Assembly: GCA_030267965.1 (NCBI GenBank) | Contig: BRYA01000046.1 | Coordinates: forward strand, 19,726-83,725 | From: Triparma columacea | Taxonomy: Eukaryota; Sar; Bolidophyceae; Parmales; Triparmaceae | Reading direction: 5' to 3' | Length of the DNA: 64,000 nt | Shown: positions 22,638 through 32,514 of the stretch, one piece after another | How the letters are laid out: each line of letters opens with the position of its first letter | Position numbering within the stretch: the stretch's first letter is position 1 | Position numbers and translations under genes: made by a program | Notes under the pieces: generated by a model | Database searches by the model: none | Seen by the model: only the letters and a program-made list of their open reading frames with translations | Told to the model about the DNA's origin: nothing

Positions 22638-23388
22638 GGCGGGCAAATTTCGACTAATCGTCATTGTTTATCCGGAGAAATTTGCATCTTTCTTTTTCGA
22701 GCCACACAGAAAAAACAACATTTTCACTTCCGTCACACCCCACCGCGCGATCCAACCACACTGCACACACCACAACGCACCAATGCCCCCCCTCCACCCC
22801 TTTCCTTCCCACCCGTCACGACCGTCACAATTTTGAAGAGCTCTCCAACATGTCTCATCACCCAATTTCCTCATCAAGAAAAAGCCAAAATCGACTGTGA
22901 GTCCTTCATCCCCAAACTCCAACAAACGTGCGAAACACCCCGTCCCCTTTCAGCGATGTGCCACCTGTGTCTTTTTAAGACCTCTCGAACGAACGAAATG
23001 CGATATATGTGCCACCCAGCCCGGAACAAGCCCACCTGGTGACCCCATATCGAGCTTCAGGTTTTTGCCAAATGCAGGGCTTGTCCGGCTTCGAATTCCC
23101 CGTTCGACGCTACGTGCGAAATAATATACGCCTAATGCCCTTCCCTACTGAGTAATATGGTATCAAATGACGAATTGAGGGATATATCAGCAACCTCTAC
23201 TCTGCTGGGCGATGGACTTCCATCTGTGTGTGCCTCCCTGTGCAGGTTCCGCGCTGTCTCGTTTACGTTTTCCGTCCACGGCCTTGATTTTCAACCACCG
23301 AGCCCGCTCGCTTTTCCTTCGAACCAACCTCTAACCTCTCTCCCCTTCCCACCCCGTCCCTCTCCTCTCCCCCAGAAAAAAATATAAA
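22638..23388. other. Spacer between the DPP8/9-like gene and RPL27
   Basis: This 751-bp stretch has one open frame with zinc-finger-like cysteines (see the candidate at 22850-23127). From 23157 on it is probably promoter and 5' leader of RPL27; a pyrimidine run ending in CCCCCAG just before the start codon suggests a leader intron. Confidence 0.4.
22850..23127 (+). pseudogene. Possible small RanBP2-type zinc-finger gene or fragment, unresolved
   Basis: One frame reads without interruption from about 22838 to 23127 and encodes C-x2-C-x10-C-x2-C (RCATC ... KCDIC), the spacing of a RanBP2-type finger. The usual Trp before the first Cys and the Asn inside the loop are missing. The frame has no ATG. 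An ATG at 22850 is in another frame and runs only 16 codons (MSHHPISSSRKSQNRL), so either a small intron or frameshift joins them or this is a decayed piece. I could not find a convincing splice pair. Confidence 0.3.
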
Positions 23389-23817
23389 ATGGGAGTCATC
23401 AAGTCTGGAAAGGTTGTCCTCGTCCTCAACGGACGTTTCGCTGGAAAGAAGGCCGTCGTCGTCCGCACCTTCGACAACGGAAACAGTGACAAGAAGTTCG
23501 GCCATGCCCTCATCGCTGGAGTGGACCGTGCCCCCAGGAAGGTTACCAAGTCTATGTCCAAGGCCAAGGTCTCCAAGCGCTCCAAGATCAAGCCCTTCCT
23601 CAAGTACGTCAACTACACCCACCTTATGCCCACCCGCTACTCGGTTGATATGGATTTGAAGAAGATGATCGACGAGAATGATGTTAAGGCTGATGCCGTC
23701 GCTGTCAAGAAGGACCTCAAGAAGGTGTTCGAGGAGAGGTTCAGCAACCAGAAGGACCTTAAGAACGAGAAGAAGGCCGCGGGAAATGCTTACTTCTTCA
23801 AGCAGCTCAGGTTCTAA
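23389..23817 (+). CDS. RPL27: 60S ribosomal protein L27 (eL27)
   Basis: Intronless coding region of 142 residues, close to the 136 of animal eL27. It begins GVIKSGKVVLVLNGRFAGKK, which is the KOW-type start of this family, and has KKFGHALIAGVDR, PRKVTKSMSK, the KPFLKYVNYTHLMPTRY block and a basic C-terminus ending KQLRF. It is a structural component of the large ribosomal subunit. Codon use is strongly biased towards C-ending codons, as in the G-alpha gene, in line with high expression. The start codon follows an AAAAAAATATAAA context just after a probable splice acceptor in the leader. Confidence 0.97.
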   Translation: MGVIKSGKVVLVLNGRFAGKKAVVVRTFDNGNSDKKFGHALIAGVDRAPRKVTKSMSKAKVSKRSKIKPFLKYVNYTHLMPTRYSVDMDLKKMIDENDVKADAVAVKKDLKKVFEERFSNQKDLKNEKKAAGNAYFFKQLRF

Positions 23818-24345
23818 ATTTGAAAAGCAATGGATAAAAAAAACACTGAGGCCCTCTTATCATTTGTCATCCCATTTTTCTCCCAACCACCACATTTCGG
23901 TCCCGTATCGCACGCAGGTCTGAAAACCGCACCTTCCCACACCAAACCTTCCTTCAGTCCCATCTTCCAACCCATTAACCCCACCTCCCCCTCATCATGC
24001 CCCGCGCCTTCCAAAATTTCCACCCTCGCCCCCCGCGCGCCGCGCTAAACTCTCTCTGCTACTCCACCCTCCTTTTCACTCCCCAAAATCCATGCCTCAA
24101 AGCAGTAAAATTCAAAACACACTTCCAAGCCGGAAAGATCCAATCCCAGGCTTCTCTCCCATTTCGGGCAGAACCCCTCCCTTGTTCTACTGGTTCGCCA
24201 ACCAAACCACCTTCCCGCAGTTTCCCCCGCACTTTGCCCCTGCCATCTCCTCTAATCTCGTTTCCCCCCAACCCCCTCCGTCCTCCCTTGGCCCACCTCC
24301 CCTGCCCCCCCCCTTCCCAACTTCCTCCCCTCCCCGGATATCAGG
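23818..24345. other. Spacer between RPL27 and the RasGAP gene
   Basis: Pyrimidine-rich throughout, especially 24230-24340, which is over 90% C/T/A and ends in ATATCAG just before the RasGAP ATG. That end could be a splice acceptor, in which case a non-coding or short first exon lies here. No coding region is convincing. Confidence 0.4.
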
Positions 24346-27300
24346 ATGAAAAACTCTCCTACATCGTGGATGAAGAAAGGTGACAGTAGGAAGATGGTCC
24401 TGACCCCCGTCGAGATCTCATCGGTACCTCCCGCGCCTGCTGGTGGGGCGATTAGCGACAGAGTGTTGGACAAGGCTCGGATCAGTGCCAAGAGGGCAAG
24501 CATAGTCAAGCTCACTGCGAGGTTCGAGTCGATCGAAACGACTGGTGACACCATATCTTCTTCTCTTCCTCCAGATGACGAGATAATGTACGAAAAGCCC
24601 GCGGCTTTGGCTTCCCCTTCAACAGATCCCAAACTTGTGCACGAGGAGCCTGATGTGACTCCTCTCGAGAGGGAGGATTCTGGAAAGATCGGTACGAACC
24701 GTTCTTCGGTTGAGTCCGTGGCTTCTGTCGGGAGCGTCTCGGACGTGATGATTAGGAACGCAAAGAAGGTGAGGCTGAGAGAGTGCTAAGGGAGCCCAAC
24801 CTTTCAGCTTTTATTCCGCCGCCTTGCCCCGCTCACACCGCCCCATCCCACCCCCGCCCCTCTCCAACTACGAACGCTACCAGGCTGCCCGCCGGGCTTC
24901 CCTCAAGAAGTCGATAGCGGAGCTCCAGCTGCTGAAAGCTGGTGGGTCTGTTGACATTGATGATGACGCAGTGACGTTCAACCACCCACACGTTATCAAC
25001 GATGGTGAAACTGTAGTAAATAGCGGGCTTTCTGCCGAAGAGCGGAGGCAGAAGTTCATGATGGAAACCATTCTTAGTGAGAGGTGAGCGAGCGGAAGGG
25101 TGATGGTGATGCGTGATGTTCTCATTTTTTCACGTCCCACTCACCCCTCGCCCTCATCCCTCGCCCTTTTCCACCGCCGCAGCAATATCAATGACACTCG
25201 CTCGCCTGCGCAGTCGAGTTCCTCGTTATCTGCAACTGCCTCATTACCTTCCAGTTCGAGCGCCAACAACTTGGCTGTCGCCAGAAGCAGCACCGAACAG
25301 CCCACGGTGCCCGAAGAAGATATCCCTGATGCATCTTCCTCTTCTTCATCCCTCCCGCCCTCAACATCGTCGTCCCCACCACCCTCTTCTTCTCTCCCCC
25401 CCTCTTTGACAAATGATACTGCCGGAGCCTCATCTTCCTCCTCCTCTGCCCCTACCCCAACCCCCGCCCTTCCTCCGCCTCCGCCAGCGCCCGAAATTGA
25501 GCACAAGGATGACGTCAACATAATGGACGTGATCGAGTTGATTGCCACGGGCCCTCCGAACCTTCAAGATCGGCTCGAGATGGCGCTCTCAACAATTCAG
25601 TCCGACAAGGATACTCTCCGTTCACTGATGAAGGAGAACTTCCTACTCCACCATGACGTCGTGCATCTTGACGAACAGATCAAGATGTTAATAAAGAACA
25701 GAATCACAGTAGAGGAGATCGCGCATAAGTTCTCACACCTTATGCCATCCGTTGAGGACTCTGATATCGTCCGAGCGACCCTCGACCAGGAACAGCAAAT
25801 CCTTTATGGTCAGCTCTTCTACGAGCTTCAGCACAAGCCAATATACCTAGTCCGTGCCGCGCAGTGTGCCACCGGCTCAAAGGCGTCGGCCTTCACAAAC
25901 ACCGTCCTCTTGTCAATTTTTGGGGACCAGTACGACAATAATGAGGAGCACATGCTTCTGGTCATGCTCAGGTAAGTTTGGATAATAAGGAGAGCAGCAC
26001 CTCTGCAACGTTACGGCGGTGATATCCACTAACAAACACGGCCCTTTCCATGGCCCTTTCCGCTCGCGCAGGGACCTTCTCAAGACAGAGTTCGACAACC
26101 CCAATGCGGAGATCGGAACATTCATGCGTTCCAACTCATGCCTCACACAGATGCTCTCCACGTACGTGCGCCGGCCCGGCTCCATCAACGCAATCAAAGA
26201 CATGCTGGCCCCAATTCTTGAGGAGGTCATAGACTGCAAGGACTCCTTCGAGGTGAACCCCCACAAAGTCTACCTGGAGCTCATCAACACACACGAACAG
26301 GACACGGGCGAGAAGTCTCCCCTCGAGAGGAACGTCTCCCCAGAGGTCGAAGCGGCAAATCCCGACGTTCAGGCTGCTCAGGTCGCCCGCCTCGACACCA
26401 TCAAGGGCTACGTTAACAAGATCATTTCGGCGCTGGAGAACAATTTTGAGAATATCCTCTACGGCGTCCGCTTCCTTACCAAAGCTCTGAACGAAATCGG
26501 GAAGAGTAGATGGCCGGACAGCACCCAAAGGCAGCAAGGCGCTGTCATGGGAGGCTTCTTCTTCCTCCGTTTCATCACTCCGATCATTGTGACCCCTGAC
26601 GGAAACAATATCACTACCAAGAAGATCAAGAAAATGCAGAGGACGAACCTGACACTGATTGCGAAGGTTCTCCAAAACCTCTCAAACGGCGTCATGTTTG
26701 GGGCCAAGGAAGCCTTTCTCAAACCCCTCAACCCCTTCCTGGAAGAATCTTGGCCAAGGATCGATGCCATATTCGATTCCCTGATTGACGTCGAGGAGGT
26801 CGAGACTGCCATGGAGACCGATCAATTTCTCCTCATCAACACTGTGGAGCTGACCCAGCACAAGTCTCTCAAGATTTCCTACAATGAGATCATGCAGATA
26901 CACACATTAATAAAGGATAACTTCAAGGACATCATCACAAAGGAGAACACAAAGGACCCAATCGCAAGAATAGTGTTCATGCTCGGAAGCCCTAAGAAGG
27001 AAGTACCTAGAAGCGAAAACTCCTCTTTCTCGCTGACCCTTGACCCGCTAGCCCTTTCTGAGAGGAACTCTCAAACGGGGGCTGTCAAGCATTCCAGAGG
27101 TCCTCGTCTTAGCGTCTGGGATAGGGAGGTCAACGCCCGGGGTCGAGCCGTCAGCAAAACGAACGAGATGGCTAAGTTGGGTTTGATCCAGCGGATGAGC
27201 TCGTCCGGCAGCGACGCTCAGAAGGAGCTCGTCAGGGCGACCAAGCTCATGCTGAGTAGTATCCTCGCGAAGCTCGACCTCCGCGGCGATGATGTATACG

Positions 27301-28070
27301 CCGCCCTGCAGGACAAGCACCACCCTAACCGAGAGGACATTACGCTGGCAATGGTGCTGCAGTACGGCGCGGAAAAGGTCAAGAAGGAACACGAAGGAAA
27401 CGCTGGCATGTCGCTCATTCTTGACATCAACGACGTACTCACCGATATTGTCTCGCTCCGGGACTCTACCATCTCTGAGGAGGGAGAGGAGGGCACCGTC
27501 TACGACCCCGACAATGAGATTTTGAGGGAGGTCCACGACGCCTACGTGCTCATGAACAAGGCGCAGATCAAGGTGGAGAAAAATGGGCTGCGGCTGAAGG
27601 GCGCGCTGGACGCTGTGCAAAAACAGCATGACGACCTCATGGAGCAGATTGACACCTGGAAGGCATACCTTGAGAACGTTAAAATGCAAGCCATGGGAGG
27701 CGCCGCTGGGAAGAAGAAGAAGGAGACTAAAAGCCGGGGCTGGGGTCTAGGCAAGAAAAAGGATGCCAAGAAGGACCGGGTGAAGTTCACCTTCTTGGAG
27801 CTCGTGAAGATGAATGTTGTTGTTAGGAGCGAAATCCCCGAGAGCGCCCACTCCTCCGTAACCTTCACCTTCAGGTCCAGCCCTACCGTTCCCGGCGTGT
27901 TTGTCGTCGTCGCGACCGTCAGGGGCTTTGAGGCTCATAGGGAGACCATAATGCTGGAGGATATGCTGGGGGAATTGGAAAGGGGGAGGGAAGAGATACA
28001 AATGGACAATGTCACACTCAACGTTAACATGCTTGTGCACATGCTCAACACGAATTTCGGGGTCGCGTAG
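24346..28070 (+). CDS. IQGAP-related RasGAP-domain protein
   Basis: Regulator or scaffold for small GTPases. Exons: 24346-24768, 24884-25083, 25183-25971 and 26072-28070; phases agree and give 1136 residues. The first 400 residues are Ser/Pro-rich and disordered (poly-Ser and poly-Pro in exon 3). A GAP-related domain follows, with FMRSNS and GGFFFLRFITPIIVTP (the FLR block). The last 110 residues match the RasGAP C-terminal domain typical of IQGAPs (VKFTFLELVKMNVVV, then VNMLVHMLNTNF). A coiled coil of about 60 residues and a Lys-rich linker precede it. No calponin-homology or IQ region is seen, so it resembles the short IQGAP-like GAPs of protists. Whether it has GAP activity is unclear, since IQGAPs lack the arginine finger. 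The start could be an internal Met if an upstream exon exists. Confidence 0.85.
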
Positions 28071-28147
28071 GTTGGGGGGGGTAGGGGGGGTAGGGGGGGG
28101 AGGGGGGGGGGGGAGGGGGGGATGGGGGAAGGGAGGAGGGGGGGGCA
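28071..28147 (+). other. G-run tract in a convergent spacer
   Basis: Directly after the RasGAP stop codon there are about 75 bases that are almost all G, broken by single T, A or GA. The tract can form G-quadruplexes on the plus strand and lies between two convergent genes, so a role in 3'-end formation is possible. It could also be neutral expansion of G runs, which are common in this genome. Confidence 0.6.
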
Positions 28148-28235
28148 AGGAGATTGAATAACATAAAGTCAATTATCGCAAATGAAAGCGTTCTTTGATG
28201 TAGTGTATAGCGTAATTTTCCTCCGCCCCTCCCCC

Positions 28236-29399
28236 TTAAGCCCCCGGTGTCCTCGTGCTCCCGTCCTTTGTCCTGATCGCTCCATAGCACTCCGGTCTCC
28301 TATCCCTCCACATCCCCCACGCCGTCCTCTCCATCTCCACCTTTCCCCTGTCCACCTCGACCCAGACTATCCCCTCTTCCGCCTCCCCGAGCGAGCTGAT
28401 TATATCACCTGTGTTGTCGGTCGCGAAACTACTACCGTAGAAAGTGATCTCGCTAACTGCCCCGCCGTCCTTGACCCTCTCTACCCCCGTCCTGTTTACT
28501 GCCACTACGGGGATCATGTTCCCCGCTGAATGCCCCTGCATTACCCTCCTCCACTGCCCCTTGCTGCTCCCCTGCCCGCATATCCCCTCCGTTGGCTCCG
28601 ACCCGATGGCGGTCGGGTAAACCAGGACCTCCGCCCCCATGACCGCTAGGCACCTGGCGTGCTCAGGGAACCACTGGTCCCAGCACACGGAGAGGCCGAC
28701 GCGAAGACCACAGGGGAGGACGCAAACGACGGGACCGGTGTCGCCAGGGGTGAAATAGAACTTCTCACAGTAACCGGGACCATCTGGGATGTGAGTCTTG
28801 CGGTAGGAAGTGAGACTTGGGGGGGGGAAGGGAAGGGGGGGTGAGTGAGATTTACACCACGCTACTTTTCTTGCTGCGTCGCTGAAACCTACGGCTCCCT
28901 TCTCCCTCCCAAACCTCTAAATGTCCAATCGAACTCCTCACCTGCAGTCGTTCCCTCTGGGCATGTATACAGTGAGCGTGTTGTAAAGGTTCGTGTTCGC
29001 CTTCTCATAGTAGGAAAACGCCACACTGACGTCCGCCTTGACCGCCAGTTCCTCCAGCCATTCGTGCAGCCTTCCTCCCCCCCCCTCCTTGGCCAGGGTG
29101 GGAGTGGGGAGGTGGTGGAAGTAGAGAGGGTTCTGGATCTGGCAGAAGTAGGGGGTTAATGGCAATTCTTGTAGTACGACTAATTGTGCGCCTTGTTGTG
29201 AGGCTTTAATGACGTTGTTGAGTATTTTAGTTAATATATCAGGTGCCCAAGAAAGCTGCACCCCGGCGACTTTCGCTTTCTGGTGGTCTGTTTTTGTGGC
29301 TGAATTTGATGACTTTGCGCCTAATTTTGGTATTTCGGGGTACTCTATTGTCTTCCATGCCTCTACAAGCGATATTGGTGTATATTCTGTCGTATTCAT
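28236..29399 (-). CDS. aguB: N-carbamoylputrescine amidase (carbon-nitrogen hydrolase)
   Basis: Converts N-carbamoylputrescine to putrescine, CO2 and ammonia in the arginine-decarboxylase route to polyamines. Two exons, 28942-29399 and 28236-28815, join in phase across a 126-nt intron to give 345 residues. The catalytic triad of the nitrilase fold is visible: Glu in LQELPLTPYF, Lys in YRKTHIPDGPGY and Cys in GLSVCWDQWFPE. The YRKTHIPDG and PTAIGSEP blocks are typical of this subfamily rather than of general nitrilases or beta-ureidopropionase. The start at 29399 (MNTTEYTP) is chosen because the upstream extension is basic and Gly-rich and overlaps the leader of the divergent MYND gene; ATGs further upstream in frame would add a possible transit peptide. 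Confidence 0.9.
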
Positions 29400-29523
29400 T
29401 TTATTGGTGGGAGTTTGGAAGATTGGGTTTTTGCAGAACATTTTCCTCTTCATTTTTATTTTTTTTGCTCCGCCGCCGCCAAAACTTCCGACCACTCCGA
29501 CGCCAACCATCGTAATTTCCCGC

Positions 29524-29529
29524 TGTAAA
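29524..29529 (+). promoter_or_regulatory. Mutated TATA box of MYND copy 1 (TGTAAA)
   Basis: The two sister genes have TATAAA at this place, 29-34 bp before the ATG, inside a shared block (cacttggggtaggttcgctc). Copy 1 reads TGTAAA here. The change fits loss of function but may also be harmless. Confidence 0.45.
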
Positions 29530-29557
29530 CTTACACTTGGGGTAGGTTAGCTCAAAA

Positions 29558-30773
29558 ATGGAATCACAATCAGAGGTACAATCGTCACACAATTCATCAG
29601 AGACCACAAATGTGGCTGTATCTAGTTGGGACGATTTGACAGACGGTCAGCGGTTTTGTATAAGCTGGGCTTTAGACCAAGACTGGGATCGCGTCAAGGG
29701 GTATGCCAAGGAACATGGTCCTGAGGTTTTGTTAGGAGTTTATTTAGAAAAGGATACGGTATTTTCTGTCCTCACAAAAGCCTCTCGTCACGACAACGTT
29801 GAGATGGTCAAGCTTATCTTAGAGGCTGGCTTCGACAACAAGGAAGCCATGTGCATGGCCGCAGAAATGTCAATAAAGAATAGTGACAATTCAACAATCT
29901 TGAGATTGCTCTTCGAACATGGACTTGACAAACGTATAATCATCTAGTATTATGATCCGATTCTTTCGCTCTCTCCGATTGATTAGATCCTATCTGACTA
30001 TACATGGACTTGACCCTAATATCGACCTACGACTCGAAGGGGTGGGTCACTCTTCCAACCTTTTGATGCATGCTACTGCTGTGGGAGCCATTGATCACGC
30101 CATAGCACTTCTCGATCATGGAGCAAATGTGAACAAGACAGTGGTTGCCCCTAATGGACGTGCTGTTTCACCACTTACTGATGCTTTCAGTTACGGAGCA
30201 GACGACATATGGAGGCTGTTTTTCGCGCGTGGTGCTATTCCAACCACCAACGACGTGCATGATGTGTTTATTTTATGCCTCCAAGCGTGCATAGGAGAAG
30301 ACGATAGCCTCAGTAGAGATGTCGCAATAAAGATGTTCGCAACATTTCTTCATCTTGGAAAGCCCGATTCCGACGTAGTTCGAGACCAATTCAATTCATT
30401 CCCTCCTTTCTTTCGCGATCCTACAATCACCAACATCACGAAACAGTACATTCAAGGCCGTCCCTTCTGCTGCTTTGTTTGCGAGGCTCTAACTGCCAAG
30501 GAGCGTGACAAGCTCCTAATGTGTCCCTGTCGCACCGTCGCCTACTGCTCGAGGGAGTGCCAGCTCAAGCACTGGAGGGAGCACAGGGTGCTATGCACGG
30601 GACCGCTTAATGAAAGGGGAGAGAGTGAGGCGATGGTCAAGAAAAGATCCAAGACAGGGAAGGGGGTGAAGGGGGGAGGAGCGGATGTGGGAGCAGCGGA
30701 AGGAGCAGTTGCGACGGGGAAGAATGGCAAAAAGGGCAAGAAGGGCAAGAATGGTAGGGGTAAGAAGAAGTGA
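29558..30773 (+). pseudogene. Ankyrin-MYND gene, copy 1, disrupted by an 85-bp insertion
   Basis: It is closely related to the intact gene at 32515-33651. The frame is open from 29558 but stops at 29945-29947 inside an inserted piece; the rest (ankyrin-like part, MYND finger, Lys-rich tail) continues in another frame to 30773. The insertion covers 29930-30014 and is bounded by 13-bp direct repeats (acatggacttgac at 29917-29929 and 30002-30014). I tried GT-AG pairs inside the insert and none restores the frame without a stop, so it does not look like a working intron. The MYND cysteines and histidine are still intact (CCFVCEAL ... CSREC ... HWREHRVLC), so decay is recent. The tail adds a Gly-rich segment not in the sisters. 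Confidence 0.75.
29930..30014 (+). mobile_element. 85-bp insertion with 13-bp direct repeats
   Basis: Compared with the two sister genes, copy 1 has an extra 85 bp whose last 13 bp repeat the 13 bp before it, as after insertion of a short element with target-site duplication. Its first 17 bases (aaacgtataatcatcta) are also found at 12830-12846 in the 3' flank of an LRR gene, and the similarity goes on for about 15 more bases with mismatches. It has a pyrimidine run with ttcgctctc and ends near gattag, somewhat like the intron ends in this window. Confidence 0.5.
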
Positions 30774-31130
30774 ACGAAGCAGTACAGTAATGCGGCGGAT
30801 GTAAGCAATTTTTCAGAATTTGATGTACATCAAATTGCTTGTTTTTTAGCGATTAGCGTGAGAATGAACCATTTCATATTTCTCCAACTATTTTTGTCTT
30901 CCTTGACATTTTGACTCTTGCTTCAACTAGAAGATGAAACTTTCTCAGAGGTGGACTCCAATATTAGCACCTACACGACATTTCTGCCTAGTGGAGTACT
31001 TTCAAGGCTTTCTTGATATAGTTTCACATCGCAATTTGCCGCTATAAACTCAAATTTGGGGCAGGTTCGCTCAAAAATGAATTCACAATCAGAGGTACAA
31101 TCGTAACACAATTCATCAGAGACCATAAAT
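30774..31130. other. Spacer between MYND copies 1 and 2
   Basis: It is duplicated sequence: the segment around gcgattagcgtgagaatgaac and the promoter block recur between copies 2 and 3 (32217-32514). It ends with the abandoned start codon at 31077 of copy 2. No other gene is seen. Confidence 0.6.
31043..31048 (+). promoter_or_regulatory. TATA box of MYND copy 2
   Basis: TATAAA, 34 bp before the original start codon at 31077, in a block conserved with copy 3. Confidence 0.55.
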
Positions 31131-32216
31131 ATGACAGTGCATAGTAAGGACGATTTGACAGACGGTCAGCTGTTGTGCATTGAATGGGCTAATGACCAAG
31201 ACTGGGATCGCATCAAGGGGTATGCCAAGGAACATGGTCCTGAGGTTTTGTTAGGCGTTTATAGAGTGCATGTTGATGATAAATGGAACGTAGAGTCAGT
31301 CCTCACTGAGGCCTCAATTCACGATAATGTTGAGATGGTCAAGCTTACCTTAGAAGCCGGCTTCGGCAACGAGATAGCCATGTACACGGCCGCAGATATA
31401 TCAATGACGAATAGTGACAATTCAACAATCTTGAGATTGCTCTTAGAACATGGACTTGATCCTAATATGGACCAACAAGTCGAAGGGTTGGCGGGAAGCT
31501 TTTACAACAACCACTTGATGCTTACTGCTAAGGTGGGACACATTGATCAGGCCATAGCACTTCTCGATCATGGAGCAAATGTGAACAAGACAATGGTTGC
31601 CCCTGATGGAGATGTTATTTCACCACTTGCTGTTACTATCTGGTATGGAGCACACGACATATGCAGGCTATTTCTCACGCGCGGTGCTATTCCAACCTCC
31701 AACGACGTGCTTTGTGTGTTTATTCATTGCCTCCACGCGTGCAGAGGAGAACACCCTAACATTAGTAGAGATGTCGCAATAAAGATTTTCACAACATTTC
31801 TTCATCTCGGAAAGCCCGATTCCGACGTACTTCGAGACAAATTCAATGCATGCCATCCTTCCAGACGCGATCCTACAATCACCAACATCACGAAACATTA
31901 CCTTCAAGGCCGTCCCTTCTGCTGCGAGGTTTGCGAGGCTCTAACTGCCAAGTCACGCGACAAGCTCCATATGTGTCCCTGTCGCAACGTCGCCTACTGC
32001 TCAAGGGAGTGCCAGCTCAAGCACTGGAAGAAGCACAAGGTGCTATGCACGGGACCGCTGAACGAGAAGGGGGAGAGTGAGGCGATGGTCAAGGGGAGGC
32101 ACAAGACAGGGAAGGGAGCGGCGGCGGGAGCAACGGTGGCAGGAGTAGCGGAAGGAGCAGTTGCGACGGGGAAGAAGGGCAAGAAGGGGAAGAAGGGTAG
32201 GGGTAAGAAGAAGTGA
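31131..32216 (+). CDS. Ankyrin-MYND protein, copy 2, with lost first start region
   Basis: 361 residues: a short N-terminal helix region, ankyrin-like repeats (VEMVKLTLEAGF, LRLLLEHGLDPN, AIALLDHGANVNK), a MYND zinc finger near residue 275-315 (CEVCEAL, MCPC, YCSREC, HWKKHKVLC) and a Gly/Lys-rich basic tail. MYND fingers bind Pro-rich peptides; the partner here is unknown. The start codon that aligns with the intact sister lies at 31077, but codon 10 there is TAA (31104-31106) where the sister has TCA. A GTG-to-ATG change at codon 19 creates a new in-frame start at 31131. The product may therefore be a slightly shortened but working protein, or translation may be poor. Confidence 0.7.
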   Translation: MTVHSKDDLTDGQLLCIEWANDQDWDRIKGYAKEHGPEVLLGVYRVHVDDKWNVESVLTEASIHDNVEMVKLTLEAGFGNEIAMYTAADISMTNSDNSTILRLLLEHGLDPNMDQQVEGLAGSFYNNHLMLTAKVGHIDQAIALLDHGANVNKTMVAPDGDVISPLAVTIWYGAHDICRLFLTRGAIPTSNDVLCVFIHCLHACRGEHPNISRDVAIKIFTTFLHLGKPDSDVLRDKFNACHPSRRDPTITNITKHYLQGRPFCCEVCEALTAKSRDKLHMCPCRNVAYCSRECQLKHWKKHKVLCTGPLNEKGESEAMVKGRHKTGKGAAAGATVAGVAEGAVATGKKGKKGKKGRGKKK

Positions 32217-32480
32217 ACGAAACAATACAGTAATGCGGCGGCTATGAGCGATTTTTCAGAATTCGATGTACATCAAATTGCTTATTTTTTATTGCGATTA
32301 GCGTGAGAATGAACAACTTCATATTTCTCCAACTAATTTTGTCCCTCCTCCTTCGACTCTTTGCTTCCAAGAAGAAACTTTCTGAGAGGTGGACTCCAAT
32401 ATTAGCACCTACACGACACTTCTTCCTCAGTGGAGTACCTTCAAGGTTTTCTTCATACGTTTCACGTCGTAATTTGCCGC

Positions 32481-32486
32481 TATAAA
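32481..32486 (+). promoter_or_regulatory. TATA box of MYND copy 3
   Basis: TATAAA, 34 bp before the ATG, followed by the conserved block cacttggggtaggttcgctc. Confidence 0.6.
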
Positions 32487-32514
32487 CTTACACTTGGGGT
32501 AGGTTCGCTCAAAA

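Noticed and set aside
29930..30014. The insert in MYND copy 1 as an ordinary spliced intron
   Set aside because: Every GT-AG pair I tried leaves a stop or shifts the frame, and the 13-bp direct repeats fit an insertion better.
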